64,000 nucleotides of DNA from Actinomycetota bacterium (GCA_009699575.1 WLNY01000003.1:32426-96425); one strand, 5' to 3'. Positions 15,994 to 26,062 are shown, numbered from the stretch's first letter. The notes: generated from the sequence alone by a model not told the origin. Numbers and translations: made by a program.

Positions 15994-17036
15994 GAAGTAA
16001 ACCTATCTGCAAGCGCATTACGGTCGACCTTACCAATGCTTGACAAAGGAAGAGCATCTAGTGTGTGAATAGATTTTGGCTTTGCAAAAGACCCAACAGA
16101 GCGATCTAGGAATTCCGAAATTGTGGAGGGTTCAAATTGTCCTACGACTGCCAAATGAAGGGCTTCGCCCCATAATGAATCTGGTACAGAAAAAGCCGCC
16201 ACCTGAAGTGTTGGAAATTCTTTCGCCAAGGAAGACTCGATTGCGTTAAGTGAGATATTTTCACCGCCGCTTATAATTACATCGTCGGCGCGACCTAAAA
16301 CAATAAGTTCACCGTCGACAATTTCTCCAAGATCCTCGCTTTGATACCAATCGCCCTTTATATCCTCAGCGAGAACCGGACCTGAAATGCGAATTCTTTT
16401 ATCATTATTTATTTTAAAAGTGACTCCATCAAGTGGTCGACCGTCATAAACACATCCCCCACTTGTTTCAGATGATCCGTATGTTGTTACGACATTAATT
16501 CCAGCCTCGCGTGCTTGCTTTTTTAGCGTCTCGGTGAGAGCAGCTCCACCGACAAGAACGCCCTTCGCGCTTAATAGGTGCTGCATCAAATTCGGATCGC
16601 TGTTGAGAGCCTTAAATAATTGGGTAGGAACTATTGCTGTGAAATCAGCTTGTGGGAATTGGCCTTTGTGATTGCGTAAATCCAGTGGAAAAGTTCCAAG
16701 TTCAAGACTTCGAACTAAAATATTCACTCCAGCTATATGCGTCAATGGCAGGAGGAGTGACCATCGCTGCCCATGGCGAGCACCGAGAAAATTATGTGAT
16801 GCTTTTGCAGAGGCTAGTACCGCTGCTGCTGAGAGTCCGATCTCTTTCGAAGGGCCCGTACTTGCGCTCGTGGCGACCAAAACAGCAACACGCGAAGTAA
16901 CTGTTGTGGAGTGAACATCACCAAAACCCAGGGCAGGGCCGGTTCCAACAAGCGCTTTGGCCAAATCGCTCATTAAATCGGCAATCGGTTCCCCTGACGC
17001 GACAAGGCGCAGTTCTCGTTGTGACGATGTATCCAT
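15990..17036 (-). CDS. menE: o-Succinylbenzoate-CoA ligase
   Basis: Adenylate-forming enzyme that activates o-succinylbenzoate with ATP and CoA. It is short (348 residues) compared with acyl-CoA synthetases of over 450, which is normal for actinobacterial MenE. Visible are the adenylation motif TTYGSSETSGGCVYDG, the hinge region GELIVLGRADDVIISGGENISL and the catalytic lysine in SSIGKVDRNAL at the C-terminus. It is divergent from menB across 41 nt. A TAGCCT box lies 9 nt before the ATG, with no Shine-Dalgarno. Confidence 0.93.
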   Translation of the reverse strand: MDTSSQRELRLVASGEPIADLMSDLAKALVGTGPALGFGDVHSTTVTSRVAVLVATSASTGPSKEIGLSAAAVLASAKASHNFLGARHGQRWSLLLPLTHIAGVNILVRSLELGTFPLDLRNHKGQFPQADFTAIVPTQLFKALNSDPNLMQHLLSAKGVLVGGAALTETLKKQAREAGINVVTTYGSSETSGGCVYDGRPLDGVTFKINNDKRIRISGPVLAEDIKGDWYQSEDLGEIVDGELIVLGRADDVIISGGENISLNAIESSLAKEFPTLQVAAFSVPDSLWGEALHLAVVGQFEPSTISEFLDRSVGSFAKPKSIHTLDALPLSSIGKVDRNALADRFTS

Positions 17037-17044
17037 TGCCCGCG

Positions 17045-17051
17045 TAGGCTA
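17045..17051. promoter_or_regulatory. Overlapping divergent -10 boxes of menE and menB
   Basis: The 7-bp string TAGGCTA reads as TAGGCT on the plus strand (toward menB) and as TAGCCT on the minus strand (toward menE). Both fit TANNNT. Transcription starts would fall near 17057 and near 17039, leaving a leader with a strong Shine-Dalgarno (GGAGGA, 17069-17074) for menB and a 2-3 nt leader for menE. RNA polymerase could occupy only one orientation at a time. Confidence 0.45.
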
Positions 17052-17077
17052 TCGCGTGAAACGAATTTGGAGGAACT

Positions 17078-17956
17078 GTGAGCAAGCCATTTAAGCGCGA
17101 ACCTGGAAGCCGTGAGATCCCAGAGTGGAAAAATGCCCCCGGGGGAGAAAATTTCACCGACGTGAAATATCAGGTAGCTGATGGAATTGCCAAAATCACA
17201 ATTAATCGACCTGAAGTAAGAAATGCATTCCGACCTCAAACAATTATTGAGTTACAGGCAGCCTTTAACTATGCGCGCGACAATCAAGAAGTCGGTGTGA
17301 TTATTTTTACCGGCGAAGGTACTGAAGCATTTTGTTCTGGTGGAGATATTAGCGTTCGAGGCGATGATGGATATTTAGGCGATGATGAACTCGCGCAAAA
17401 AGGTATTGGAAGACTCAATGTTTTAGATTTACAAATTCAGATTCGTCGAACCCCTAAACCTGTCATAGCAATGGTTGCTGGCTGGGCAGTAGGTGGTGGT
17501 CACGTTCTCCATGTTGTATGCGACATGACCATTGCTGCTGATAATGCAAAATTTGGTCAAACAGGTCCCATGGTTGGTTCATTCGATGGTGGTTATGGTT
17601 CTGGATTACTTGCAGCAAATGTTGGACAAAAGAAAGCGCGCGAGATTTGGTTTATGACACGTCAATATGACGCCCAAGAAGCATTGAGTATGGGACTAGT
17701 AAATGCAGTTGTACCTGTTGATCAACTTGAAGCTGAAACGATTTCATGGTGCCGAGAAATGTTGCGAAATTCTCCAATGGCACTCCGACTTTTGAAATCT
17801 AGCCTCAATGCAGCCGATGATGGACTCGCTGGAGTTCAGCAACTTGCCGGCGATGCCACACTTCTTTTCTACATGACGCAAGAAGGTCAAGAAGGACGAG
17901 ATGCTTATAAAGAACGTCGCGATCCTAACTTTGATCAATTTCCTAAGCGCCCATAA
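17078..17956 (+). CDS. menB: 1,4-dihydroxy-2-naphthoyl-CoA synthase
   Basis: Crotonase-fold ring-closing enzyme (292 residues) that converts o-succinylbenzoyl-CoA to dihydroxynaphthoyl-CoA. Typical features are the N-terminal extension [22 protein letters not shown], the oxyanion-hole segment [27 protein letters not shown], and the MenB-type FDGGYGSG and C-terminal KRRDPNF-like end ([15 protein letters not shown]). The start is GTG with GGAGGA four nt upstream. It is the first gene of menB-menC-menD, with gaps of 2 nt and then an overlap. Confidence 0.96.
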   Translation: MSKPFKREPGSREIPEWKNAPGGENFTDVKYQVADGIAKITINRPEVRNAFRPQTIIELQAAFNYARDNQEVGVIIFTGEGTEAFCSGGDISVRGDDGYLGDDELAQKGIGRLNVLDLQIQIRRTPKPVIAMVAGWAVGGGHVLHVVCDMTIAADNAKFGQTGPMVGSFDGGYGSGLLAANVGQKKAREIWFMTRQYDAQEALSMGLVNAVVPVDQLEAETISWCREMLRNSPMALRLLKSSLNAADDGLAGVQQLAGDATLLFYMTQEGQEGRDAYKERRDPNFDQFPKRP

Positions 17957-17958
17957 AA

Positions 17959-18954
17959 ATGATTGATTACATCATTAACAACCTTCGTGTTGTTAACCTT
18001 CCCACTAAGACCGACTTTCGTGGAATATCTCATCGCGAAGTAGCGCTCATTGAGGGTTCAAATGGGTGGGGAGAGTTTTCTCCATTTGTTGAGTACGACG
18101 AGTTTGAGTGTATTCCTTGGCTGGTCAGTGGAATTGAAGCAGCCACGCAGAAAAAACCGCCGGTATACCGAAAACTCATCCCAATTAATGCGACGTTACC
18201 TGCACTTAATTCGCGCGATGAAATTGCGAAAGTACTTTCCTGGTACCCCGGTGCTCAGGTAATAAAAATAAAAGTAGGAAGTGATCTCACGGCAGATTTA
18301 GCTCGAATTGCGATTGCACACGAGATATCACCGAACGCAAAATTAAGACTTGATGTCAATGGAAACTGGAATGTCGAAGAGGCTCTTGAATTTATTTATG
18401 CTTTTTTTGATGAGTGGGACGAGGAACTACTTGAATATATCGAGCAGCCATGTCGTTCTCTCGACGAACTTCGTGAATTAAAGGCTGCCCTAATGGTTCC
18501 AGTGCTCATCGCTGGCGATGAAGTTATACGTAAAGCTGAAGATCCTTTTGATTTGGACCTAGAAGATGCTGTCGACATTCTTATGCTCAAGGTTGCTCCA
18601 TTAGGTGGAATTGAAAGATCCCTAGCAATAGCTAAACACCATGGTCTTCCTGCGGTAGTTTCCAGTGCTTTGGATAGCGCAGTAGGAGTTGGTTATGGAA
18701 TTCGCCTCGCTGCTGTTTTGCCACAATTAGATTATGCATGTGGGTTGGCAACAGGGCAGTTGCTTGCAGCTGATGTCGCTAACTTACCGATTGAAAATGG
18801 TTTTGTTAAAGTTGGAGATGTGACACCTAGTGAAGTTTCAATGATTGAACATGAAGCTTCTACAGAGCGAACGCAATGGTGGAAAGAACGCGTTGCCAAA
18901 ACTTGGCGTGCAGGAGCATCAGAGATTATTACTGAAATGGGATGGCACTGGTGA
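17959..18954 (+). CDS. menC: o-Succinylbenzoate synthase
   Basis: Enolase-superfamily enzyme (331 residues) that dehydrates SHCHC to o-succinylbenzoate. Visible catalytic elements are the KIKVG lysine motif (VIKIKVGSDLTADL), the metal ligands in RLDVNGNW, YIEQP and GDEVIRKAED, and the second catalytic lysine in ILMLKVAPLGG. It begins 2 nt after menB, and its stop overlaps the menD start. Confidence 0.93.
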   Translation: MIDYIINNLRVVNLPTKTDFRGISHREVALIEGSNGWGEFSPFVEYDEFECIPWLVSGIEAATQKKPPVYRKLIPINATLPALNSRDEIAKVLSWYPGAQVIKIKVGSDLTADLARIAIAHEISPNAKLRLDVNGNWNVEEALEFIYAFFDEWDEELLEYIEQPCRSLDELRELKAALMVPVLIAGDEVIRKAEDPFDLDLEDAVDILMLKVAPLGGIERSLAIAKHHGLPAVVSSALDSAVGVGYGIRLAAVLPQLDYACGLATGQLLAADVANLPIENGFVKVGDVTPSEVSMIEHEASTERTQWWKERVAKTWRAGASEIITEMGWHW

Positions 18955-20525
18955 ACGAATCAACACAATTGGCACGAGTAATCGTGCGGCAAATTATTGA
19001 ATCAGGAATCACTGATGTTGTAATTTCTCCGGGATCACGCAACGCTCCATTAAGTTTCGCCTTTTTCGCTGCGCAAGAAAAGGGCTACCTCAAAATACAT
19101 ATGCGAATTGATGAACGAACAGCCGCCTTTTTTGCACTTGGCCTTGCAAAAGCAAGCAATCGAGCGGTACCAATCGTTTGCACTAGCGGAACAGCGGTTG
19201 CTAACTATCATCCTGCAGTTTTGGAGGCACATCACAGCAACATCTCATTATTGATTCTCACAGCGGACCGACCTGCTCGCATGCGGCGTACAGGGGCAAG
19301 TCAAACAACGGAGCAAGCTCGAATCTTCGGTAAAGCAGTTAGATATTTTGCCGATATTTCAGGACCTGTGTATCCAATGGAGTTACCTTTATATGCACTC
19401 GGGAACGGGCCAGTTCACTTAAATCTGCAATTTGACGAGCCCCTTTCTTCCGACGCAGATACATCATGGCTCGATGAGATTGTTATCAGTCCACGCTCTG
19501 TGAAGTCTCGCAAAGGAGCAGGAACACTTCGAATCTCACATAAACGCGGAATCCTGGTTGTAGGCCACGATCGTGCCGGATTTAGCGTGGAAACTGTGAA
19601 GAAATTCGCTGCAGAACTTGGTTGGCCTATGTTGGCTGAGGACCCGCTGTCATTTGAGGAGGCGGTGGCGCACCCAACTCTTTTTCTTTCATCGACAACT
19701 ATTTCAAAAGATCTCACTCCCAAAACTGTCATTGTCATCGGACGCACCACGTTATCACGCGCCATTAATTCACTGATTGCATCCGCGGATAAAACAATTG
19801 TGATAGATCCACGCATTTCTACATCGGATTCAGATCGTCGCGCCGACCAACGCTTTCTTGAGCTTCCAAATCTTGAGGCGCAAAGCCTTGACCTTGAGTG
19901 GAATGAGAAATGGCAAAAAATTGCTCAACGCACAGCAAAATTGGTTGCCGGCATAGAGCAATGGAACGAACAAATGATTGCAAAGGAATTTGGGTCTGCG
20001 ATTAAATCTGGAACATCAGTATTTGTTGCTTCGTCGCGCCCAATACGTGATCTTGAAACATTTGCGACGCCGCGTAGTGGTATTAATACCTATGCCAATA
20101 GAGGATTAGCTGGAATCGATGGAAACATTTCTACTGCGAGTGGAATTGCGCTCGCTCGAGGATCTGCTATTGCAATTCTTGGAGACCTCGCATTTCTTCA
20201 TGACATCACGGGTTTAGTACATAATGAAGAAATAAATTTAAAAATATTTGTCATTAACAATAATGGAGGTGGAATATTTTCCACCTTGAGCCACCGCGGG
20301 ACAGAAGGTTTTGAGACTCTGTTTGGAACACCTCATGGTCTAGATCTTGAGAAGATTGCACTTTCATTCGGAGTCCAGTCAAGAACAATTAATAATATAA
20401 ATGATCTTCGTCATGAAATCCTGGCTCCAATTAAAGGCATTTCAGTAATTGTGCTCGATGTTCCAGGTCGAGAAGATAATGCAGATTCTTTGAAAAAAAT
20501 AATTAGCCAAGTTGACTCTATTTAA
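18951..20525 (+). CDS. menD: SEPHCHC synthase (2-succinyl-5-enolpyruvyl-cyclohexene-carboxylate synthase)
   Basis: Thiamine-diphosphate enzyme that joins isochorismate and 2-oxoglutarate, the first committed step of menaquinone synthesis. The N-terminal VVISPGSRNAPLSFAF, RIDERTAAFFALGLAKAS and CTSGTAVANYHPAVLEA motifs and the C-terminal ThDP site (ILGDLAFLHDITGL, then NNNGGGIFSTL) are clear. An ATG at 18942 is possible, but the GTG at 18951 gives a 4-nt GTGA overlap with menC and an N-terminus (VNESTQLARVIV) that lines up with the mycobacterial MenD start. The 3' end overlaps convergent menF by 4 nt. Confidence 0.95.
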   Translation: MNESTQLARVIVRQIIESGITDVVISPGSRNAPLSFAFFAAQEKGYLKIHMRIDERTAAFFALGLAKASNRAVPIVCTSGTAVANYHPAVLEAHHSNISLLILTADRPARMRRTGASQTTEQARIFGKAVRYFADISGPVYPMELPLYALGNGPVHLNLQFDEPLSSDADTSWLDEIVISPRSVKSRKGAGTLRISHKRGILVVGHDRAGFSVETVKKFAAELGWPMLAEDPLSFEEAVAHPTLFLSSTTISKDLTPKTVIVIGRTTLSRAINSLIASADKTIVIDPRISTSDSDRRADQRFLELPNLEAQSLDLEWNEKWQKIAQRTAKLVAGIEQWNEQMIAKEFGSAIKSGTSVFVASSRPIRDLETFATPRSGINTYANRGLAGIDGNISTASGIALARGSAIAILGDLAFLHDITGLVHNEEINLKIFVINNNGGGIFSTLSHRGTEGFETLFGTPHGLDLEKIALSFGVQSRTINNINDLRHEILAPIKGISVIVLDVPGREDNADSLKKIISQVDSI

Positions 20526-21742
20526 TTAAGAGCGTTTCTCATGGCAGAGAATTTAGCCTGACTTTCGGCAAGTTCTTTCTCAGGATCTGAACCAGCAACA
20601 ATTCCACATCCTGCAAAAATTCGAATCGAATTGTCATCAATTTTTCCGCATCGAAGGGCAATACCGAGTTCGCCATCACCACGCGCATCAATCCATCCCA
20701 CTGGTCCTGCATAACGATCTCGCGACATTCCTTCAATTTCAGCAATAACATCTGAAGCGATGGATGTTGGAGTGCCGCACACTGCAGCAGAGGGATGCAG
20801 TTGTGCTAACAAAGTAAAAACATCAACTCCACTTTTTGATTCTATTAATGCGCCAGTGACATCGGTTGCAAGATGCATGACATTGGCTAAGTGAAGAACG
20901 AAAGGTGATTCTGGAACATTTGTTGAAGAACAAAATGGTTCAAGTGCTTCCGCTACGGAGCGCACTGCGTATTCATGCTCTTCAAGATCTTTTGATGAGC
21001 GCGCTAGAGATCCCGCTAGTGCAAGGTCACGATCATCATCACCTGTTTTACTGATTGTTCCTGCAAGGACTCGTGAAGTAACCATTCCACGCTTTAAGCG
21101 AAGAAGTAGCTCTGGGGTGGCCCCAACTAAGCCAGCAATTGAAAAAATCCACGTAGATGGAAATTCTTGAGCCAAGTTTCTCAAAATAGATCGGGCATCT
21201 ATCGGTGAATTTGATTGCGCTCGAAGATCACGAGCAAGTACGACTTTATCTAAGTCACCATTATGAATTTTGGCAACCGCTTGAGCAACACGAACTTTCC
21301 AGTTATCAATACTGATACTTCCATCGGCCCAACTCAATTCTGCAGGTGCGAATTTGAGTGCAACTTCGGTAAGTGCAGGTTGTGCGCCTCCACCTATCCA
21401 CGTTATCCAAGAATTTCCCTGGGTTGCCCCGACAATGACACGTGGAATGACTAATACAGATTCATCCTCCGGAGAAAATGAGAATGAAGTGAAAAGTATT
21501 GGCCCACTTGTCACACCTTGGACACTATTAGTTATTGTGAAACTTTCTAACTGGGAGCGCCACCAAGCACGAGCATCAGCAAATCTATTTGGCCCGGTCA
21601 CAGTTGTTTGCGCGTGAATCCCCCAGCCCACAATTCCTTCTCCACCGCGAACCCAGGTGTACATATTTTCTTCTGGAAGCAATTCAAGTAACGGCAAGTG
21701 TTCACCTAGGCGCACAGTGGTGACTTGAGTGAGTGAGGACAT
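20522..21742 (-). CDS. menF: Isochorismate synthase
   Basis: Chorismate-binding enzyme (406 residues) that makes isochorismate for MenD. Characteristic motifs are KVVLARDLRAQ, the ATPELLLRLKRGMVTSRVLAGT segment, SSKDLEEHEYAVRSV, LHPSAAVCGTPTSIA and the C-terminal DRYAGPVGWIDARGDGELGIALRC plus FAGCGIVAGSDPEKEL. A role in siderophore or salicylate synthesis (EntC-type) is possible from sequence, but the menaquinone neighbourhood favours MenF. It follows bioY by 19 nt on the same strand and is probably co-transcribed with it. Confidence 0.92.
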   Translation of the reverse strand: MSSLTQVTTVRLGEHLPLLELLPEENMYTWVRGGEGIVGWGIHAQTTVTGPNRFADARAWWRSQLESFTITNSVQGVTSGPILFTSFSFSPEDESVLVIPRVIVGATQGNSWITWIGGGAQPALTEVALKFAPAELSWADGSISIDNWKVRVAQAVAKIHNGDLDKVVLARDLRAQSNSPIDARSILRNLAQEFPSTWIFSIAGLVGATPELLLRLKRGMVTSRVLAGTISKTGDDDRDLALAGSLARSSKDLEEHEYAVRSVAEALEPFCSSTNVPESPFVLHLANVMHLATDVTGALIESKSGVDVFTLLAQLHPSAAVCGTPTSIASDVIAEIEGMSRDRYAGPVGWIDARGDGELGIALRCGKIDDNSIRIFAGCGIVAGSDPEKELAESQAKFSAMRNALN

Positions 21743-21761
21743 AAAAACTAACTAGTTAAAG

Positions 21762-22346
21762 TTAGGAAACCTTCTTCTGAACGAAGCGCCACAATATTGG
21801 AAGTGATGTTCCGGCAATAGCAATCTTGAGGAGTTCACCAAAAATAAATGGCGTCAGGCCGGCAGAAAAAGTCCACGACCAATCTTTGCCCGTGTAAATG
21901 TGTAACCACACAAGACCAAAACTAAATGTGATGAGAGTGCCAATTAACATGGAAGGTAGGGCTGTTAGGAATTTTTGATCCCACTTACGGCCTCCGAAAT
22001 ATCCCAAGAGCGCTGATGCAAAAAGCATTCCAATGAGATATCCCCCAGTGGCCCCAATAGCGCGATCTATCCCATGGCCGCTATTTGCAAAAATGGGAGC
22101 GCCAGCAATTCCTGCCAATAAATAAGTAGCAAAGGTTGCTGTTGCAAGAGATGCCCCATAACTTGTCGCAAGTAAGAGAACACCAAGAGTTTGTCCTGTT
22201 ACAGGAACAGGCGAACCTGGAACTGGGATTGCAATTTGAGCGAGCGCCGACAAGAAAAGAGTTCCACCAACAATAAAACCAGCGTTAGTCAGAGCCGTAC
22301 TGCGAGGAAATACTGCAGTGCGAAGCGAGTGTGTTGACATTGACAT
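21762..22346 (-). CDS. bioY: Biotin transporter substrate-binding subunit BioY
   Basis: S component of an ECF-type vitamin transporter (194 residues from the chosen start), with about six transmembrane helices. Family features include the PVTGQTLGVLLLATSYGASLAT segment and the GAPIFANSGHGIDRAIGATGGYLIG region, which lines the biotin pocket. The frame opens at an ATG at 22364. The ATG at 22346, or the one at 22340 with GGGGT upstream, fits the family N-terminus better. No ecfA or ecfT gene is in the window, so energising subunits must be elsewhere, or BioY works alone as reported for some bacteria. It is divergent from menG. Confidence 0.9.
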   Translation of the reverse strand: MSMSTHSLRTAVFPRSTALTNAGFIVGGTLFLSALAQIAIPVPGSPVPVTGQTLGVLLLATSYGASLATATFATYLLAGIAGAPIFANSGHGIDRAIGATGGYLIGMLFASALLGYFGGRKWDQKFLTALPSMLIGTLITFSFGLVWLHIYTGKDWSWTFSAGLTPFIFGELLKIAIAGTSLPILWRFVQKKVS

Positions 22347-22385
22347 AGGACCCCATTTTTTCATTTGTCGCTGAAGTTGTGGATG

Positions 22386-22395
22386 AGCCTACTCT
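22386..22395. promoter_or_regulatory. Overlapping divergent -10 boxes of bioY and menG
   Basis: On the minus strand TAGGCT (22391-22386) points to bioY; on the plus strand TACTCT (22390-22395) points to menG. The two hexamers share two base pairs. Predicted starts lie near 22379 (bioY) and 22402 (menG). This is the second divergent pair in the menaquinone region with overlapping -10 elements. Confidence 0.35.
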
Positions 22396-22411
22396 GAAGC
22401 ACAATAGAGGC

Positions 22412-23104
22412 ATGTCGCGTGCACATATGGATAAAAACCCAGAAGAAGTTGCCGCCATGTTTGATGCTGTGGCTAAGCGATATGACATCGTCAATGATCT
22501 TTTAAGCCTCGGCCAAACCAAGCGCTGGCGCAAAGCCACGACCGCGATTATTGCCCCCCGCCCTGGAATGAAGATCTTGGACCTCGCTGCTGGAACAGGC
22601 TCAAGTTCAGAGCCATTGGCCCAAGCAGGGGCAGATGTGATCCCCACCGATTTTTCCCAAGGCATGCTCGAAGCGGGTAGAAAAGCCCGGCCCCACCTAC
22701 CTTTTACCTTCGCCGATGCGCTCAATCTGCCCTTTGAGGCGGAAAGCTTCGATGTCGTCACCATTTCATTCGGACTGAGAAATACCGTTGATGTGGATAA
22801 AGCCCTTCGAGAAGCCCTTCGTGTGACTCGAAAAGGTGGTGCCTTGGTGGTCGCGGAGTTCTCAAGTCCAACTTTTAGTCCGTTTCGTACCATTTATACC
22901 GAATATATTATGAAGCTCCTACCCGCAATTGCGAAAAAAACCTCATCGAACCCTGATGCCTATATTTATCTCGCTGAATCGATCCGAGCCTGGCCAGATC
23001 AAGAGGCGCTCGCGGACAAGATTCAGAGCGCAGGGTGGTCCTACCCATCTTGGAAGAATCTCACTGGCGGTGTTGTCGCAGTTCACAGAGCGATTAAGGG
23101 CTAG
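22412..23104 (+). CDS. menG: Demethylmenaquinone methyltransferase
   Basis: SAM-dependent methyltransferase of the UbiE/MenG family (230 residues) that performs the last step of menaquinone synthesis. The SAM site [15 protein letters not shown] and the UbiE signatures ([20 protein letters not shown] near the N-terminus, [19 protein letters not shown] in the middle) are present. The frame opens at a GTG at 22379, but the ATG at 22412 gives [18 protein letters not shown], which matches the start of mycobacterial orthologues. It lies 43 nt upstream of nuoA; a separate promoter for the nuo operon sits between them. Confidence 0.94.
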   Translation: MSRAHMDKNPEEVAAMFDAVAKRYDIVNDLLSLGQTKRWRKATTAIIAPRPGMKILDLAAGTGSSSEPLAQAGADVIPTDFSQGMLEAGRKARPHLPFTFADALNLPFEAESFDVVTISFGLRNTVDVDKALREALRVTRKGGALVVAEFSSPTFSPFRTIYTEYIMKLLPAIAKKTSSNPDAYIYLAESIRAWPDQEALADKIQSAGWSYPSWKNLTGGVVAVHRAIKG

Positions 23105-23131
23105 CGGTAATAAATAAGGCCCTTGGGCAAT

Positions 23132-23137
23132 TAAGAT
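23132..23137 (+). promoter_or_regulatory. Predicted -10 box of the nuo operon
   Basis: TAAGAT (TANNNT) lies 10 nt before the nuoA ATG at 23148, with no Shine-Dalgarno between. It is the only intergenic space (43 nt) before a 16-kb run of contiguous genes. Readthrough from menG is also possible. Confidence 0.45.
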
Positions 23138-23147
23138 TTGAGTCACC

Positions 23148-23519
23148 ATGAGCGCAACTGCCAACCCATATATCCCCATTTTAGTCATTGGGGCAATTGG
23201 ATTTGGCTTCGCTGCAATCTCAGTTGGCATCGGCGCTCTCACAGGACCAAAGCGTTACAACCGCGCAAAACTCGATGCATACGAGTGCGGAATCGAACCG
23301 TCTCCGATGGCATCTCAAGGTGGGCGTTTTCCCGTCAAGTATTTTCTTACAGCAATGCTTTTTATAATTTTTGATATTGAAATTGTTTTCCTTTATCCGT
23401 GGGCTGTTACTTTTGATCAACTAGGGCTTTTTGGTTTGGTTGAAATGGGAATTTTTATTGCAACCGTCTTCGTTGCCTACGCATACGTTTGGCGCCGTGG
23501 CGGATTGGAATGGGATTGA
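23148..23519 (+). CDS. nuoA: NADH-quinone oxidoreductase subunit A
   Basis: Small membrane subunit of complex I (123 residues, three helices). The conserved external/linker segment KLDAYECGIEPSPMASQGGRFPVKYFLTAMLF is visible in part as YECGIEP, followed by FDIEIVFLYPWAV. It starts the complete nuoA-N operon and is followed by nuoB after 3 nt. Confidence 0.97.
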   Translation: MSATANPYIPILVIGAIGFGFAAISVGIGALTGPKRYNRAKLDAYECGIEPSPMASQGGRFPVKYFLTAMLFIIFDIEIVFLYPWAVTFDQLGLFGLVEMGIFIATVFVAYAYVWRRGGLEWD

Positions 23520-23522
23520 TTC

Positions 23523-24080
23523 ATGGGCCTAGAAGAAAAATTACCTAGTGGTTTTGTATTAACAAGTGTTGAAAAACTTGCCGGGTACATGCGCAAGAAT
23601 TCATTGTGGCCAGCGACCTTCGGCCTTGCATGTTGCGCTATTGAAATGATGGCTGTTGGTTCAGCTGCAAAGTATGACATTTCACGTTTTGGTATGGAAG
23701 TTTTCCGTGCATCCCCGCGTCAAGCAGATCTCATGATTGTTGCCGGACGAGTATCAAATAAAATGGCACCAGTTCTTCGCCAAATTTATGATCAAATGGC
23801 AGCACCAAAATGGGTGCTCGCAATGGGAGCATGCGCATCTTCGGGAGGCATGTTTAATAATTACGCAATCGTTCAAGGCGTCGATCACGTGGTGCCGGTA
23901 GATATTTATCTTCCAGGTTGTCCACCACGACCAGAAATGTTGATGGATGCAATTCTTAAATTACACAGCAGTATTTATGATGAAAAACTAGGCCCCAATC
24001 GTGCGGCAGTTATTAAGTCAGTGGAAGAAGCGGCAATGAACGCTCTCCCAACCCATCAATTGAAGGGTTTACTGGCCTAA
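23523..24080 (+). CDS. nuoB: NADH-quinone oxidoreductase subunit B
   Basis: Peripheral-arm subunit (185 residues) that carries the [4Fe-4S] cluster N2, the last one before quinone. Cluster cysteines are seen in [21 protein letters not shown] and [11 protein letters not shown]. Neighbouring genes touch: 3 nt after nuoA, and no gap before nuoC. Confidence 0.97.
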   Translation: MGLEEKLPSGFVLTSVEKLAGYMRKNSLWPATFGLACCAIEMMAVGSAAKYDISRFGMEVFRASPRQADLMIVAGRVSNKMAPVLRQIYDQMAAPKWVLAMGACASSGGMFNNYAIVQGVDHVVPVDIYLPGCPPRPEMLMDAILKLHSSIYDEKLGPNRAAVIKSVEEAAMNALPTHQLKGLLA

Positions 24081-24710
24081 ATGACTCAGGATGGAATGTT
24101 TGGAGCAAATGGCACAGGGGACACGTCAGGATATGGCGGCCTCGTTCGTTCAACTCTTAACTCTGGTTCATCCGAACGCCCCTACGGTTCTTATTTTGAT
24201 GATGTTGCAGATAATTTAGAGCGTGCTTATCCAGATTTTTCTGATGCGATTGAACGAGTGGTTGTAGATCGCGGTGAATTAACATTGCATATAAAAGCGG
24301 AGAAGTTAGTGGAAGTTGCACTGATTTTAAGAAACGATCTTAAATTTGAAATGTGTGGTGGAGTTTCAGGAGTTCATTACCCAGAGCAAACTGGCCGCGA
24401 ACTTCATGCGGTGTACCCACTTCTCTCCTTAACAAATAATCAACGAATTCGACTAGAAGTATCCGTGCCTGATGGAAACGCACATATTCCCTCACTTGTA
24501 GAAGTGTGGGCAGGTAATAACTGGCATGAGCGCGAAACATTTGACATGTTTGGAATTATTTTTGATGGCCACCCTGGCCTCACACGAATTTTAATGCCTG
24601 ACGATTGGCAAGGACATCCTCAGCGAAAAGATTATGCACTCGGCGGAATTGCTATCGAATACAAAGGTGCCACAACACCGGCTCCAGATGAACGTAGGTC
24701 ATATCGATGA
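24081..24710 (+). CDS. nuoC: NADH-quinone oxidoreductase subunit C
   Basis: 30-kDa-type peripheral subunit (209 residues) that packs against NuoD. The conserved signature [20 protein letters not shown] and the C-terminal [19 protein letters not shown] are present. The first 45 residues are a low-complexity extension that is variable in the family. The ATG follows the nuoB stop directly, and the stop overlaps nuoD by 4 nt. It is a separate gene, not a NuoCD fusion. Confidence 0.96.
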   Translation: MTQDGMFGANGTGDTSGYGGLVRSTLNSGSSERPYGSYFDDVADNLERAYPDFSDAIERVVVDRGELTLHIKAEKLVEVALILRNDLKFEMCGGVSGVHYPEQTGRELHAVYPLLSLTNNQRIRLEVSVPDGNAHIPSLVEVWAGNNWHERETFDMFGIIFDGHPGLTRILMPDDWQGHPQRKDYALGGIAIEYKGATTPAPDERRSYR

Positions 24711-26062
24711 GCACCCAAAAAGAAAATGTAATGAACGATCCATATTCTTCTTCTCGCGAAACAACCGAAGGTACAGTCTTTTCTGTAACAGGTGGTGACT
24801 GGGATGAACTCGTTACTGAAATTGGTGCAACTAAAGAAGAGCGCATTGTTGTCAATATGGGCCCACAGCACCCTTCTACACATGGAGTGCTCCGACTAGT
24901 CCTTGAACTTGAAGGCGAGACAATTACAGAAGTACGTTGCGGAATTGGATATCTGCACACTGGAATCGAAAAGAATACTGAATATCGCAACTGGACTCAG
25001 GCGGTCACCTTTGTCACTCGCATGGATTACCTTGCGCCAATCTTTAATGAAACTGCTTACTGCCTTGCAGTTGAAAAACTACTAGGCATTACAGCTGATA
25101 TCCCTGAGCGCGCATCTGTTATCCGCGTTCTAATGATGGAACTCAATCGTATTTCTTCCCACATGGTTGCACTTGGTACTGGTGCGCTCGAACTTGGTGC
25201 GATTACTCCTATGTTTTTTGCATTCCGTGAACGCGAACGAGTTCTCGATATTTTTGAAATGATTTGCGGGCTCCGTATGAACATGGCTTATGTTCGCCCA
25301 GGAGGGGTTCAGCAAGATCTTCCAACAGATGCAATCCCAAAAATTCGCGAGCAAGTAGTTGAAATGCGCAAGGCATTTCAAGATAACTCCGATTTACTCA
25401 TCGGTAATTCAATTTGGATGAAGCGCACTGAAGGAATTGGATTCTTAGATTTAGCTGGCGCAACAACACTTGGAATTACAGGACCCGTGCTGCGATCTAC
25501 TGGCCTCCCTTGGGATTTGCGCAAGACACAGCCTTACTGCGGATACGAAAATTATGACTTTGATGTAATCACTGCAGATACCTGTGACGTATACGGACGA
25601 TTCTTGATACGCATGAACGAACTTGAGCAGTCACTAAAAATTATTGAACAAGCGTGCGACAAGTTGGACAAACTCGAGGGCCAGCCAGTCATGGTCGCAG
25701 ATAAGAAAATTGCATGGCCTGCCCAGTTAGCACTTGGTGGAGATGGACTTGGAAACTCCCTTGATCACATCCGCGAGATCATGGGCACATCAATGGAATC
25801 ACTTATCCATCACTTTAAATTAGTCACTGAAGGATTTAGAGTCCCAGCTGGTCAGGCATACGTGGCCATCGAATCTCCTCGCGGAGAACTTGGCGTGCAT
25901 CTCGTTTCAGATGGTGGCACTCGTCCATATCGTGTTCATTTCCGCGAACCTTCTTTTCACAATCTACAAGCAACTTCTGCAATGTCTGAAGGCGGAATGG
26001 TTGCAGACATCATTGGCGCAGTTGCGTCAATTGATCCTGTCATGGGAGGCGTTGATCGCTAA
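24707..26062 (+). CDS. nuoD: NADH-quinone oxidoreductase subunit D
   Basis: 49-kDa-type subunit (451 residues) that forms the quinone site with NuoB. Visible are [20 protein letters not shown], the quinone-site region [21 protein letters not shown]-like [18 protein letters not shown] and the C-terminal [18 protein letters not shown]. The ATG overlaps the nuoC stop (ATGA). An ATG 8 codons in is also possible. The stop overlaps nuoE by 1 nt. Confidence 0.97.
   Translation: MSTQKENVMNDPYSSSRETTEGTVFSVTGGDWDELVTEIGATKEERIVVNMGPQHPSTHGVLRLVLELEGETITEVRCGIGYLHTGIEKNTEYRNWTQAVTFVTRMDYLAPIFNETAYCLAVEKLLGITADIPERASVIRVLMMELNRISSHMVALGTGALELGAITPMFFAFRERERVLDIFEMICGLRMNMAYVRPGGVQQDLPTDAIPKIREQVVEMRKAFQDNSDLLIGNSIWMKRTEGIGFLDLAGATTLGITGPVLRSTGLPWDLRKTQPYCGYENYDFDVITADTCDVYGRFLIRMNELEQSLKIIEQACDKLDKLEGQPVMVADKKIAWPAQLALGGDGLGNSLDHIREIMGTSMESLIHHFKLVTEGFRVPAGQAYVAIESPRGELGVHLVSDGGTRPYRVHFREPSFHNLQATSAMSEGGMVADIIGAVASIDPVMGGVDR

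Noticed and set aside
22347..22411. Possible biotin- or thiamine-type riboswitch before bioY
   Set aside because: The bioY leader is too short (about 15-40 nt) and no conserved aptamer elements are visible.
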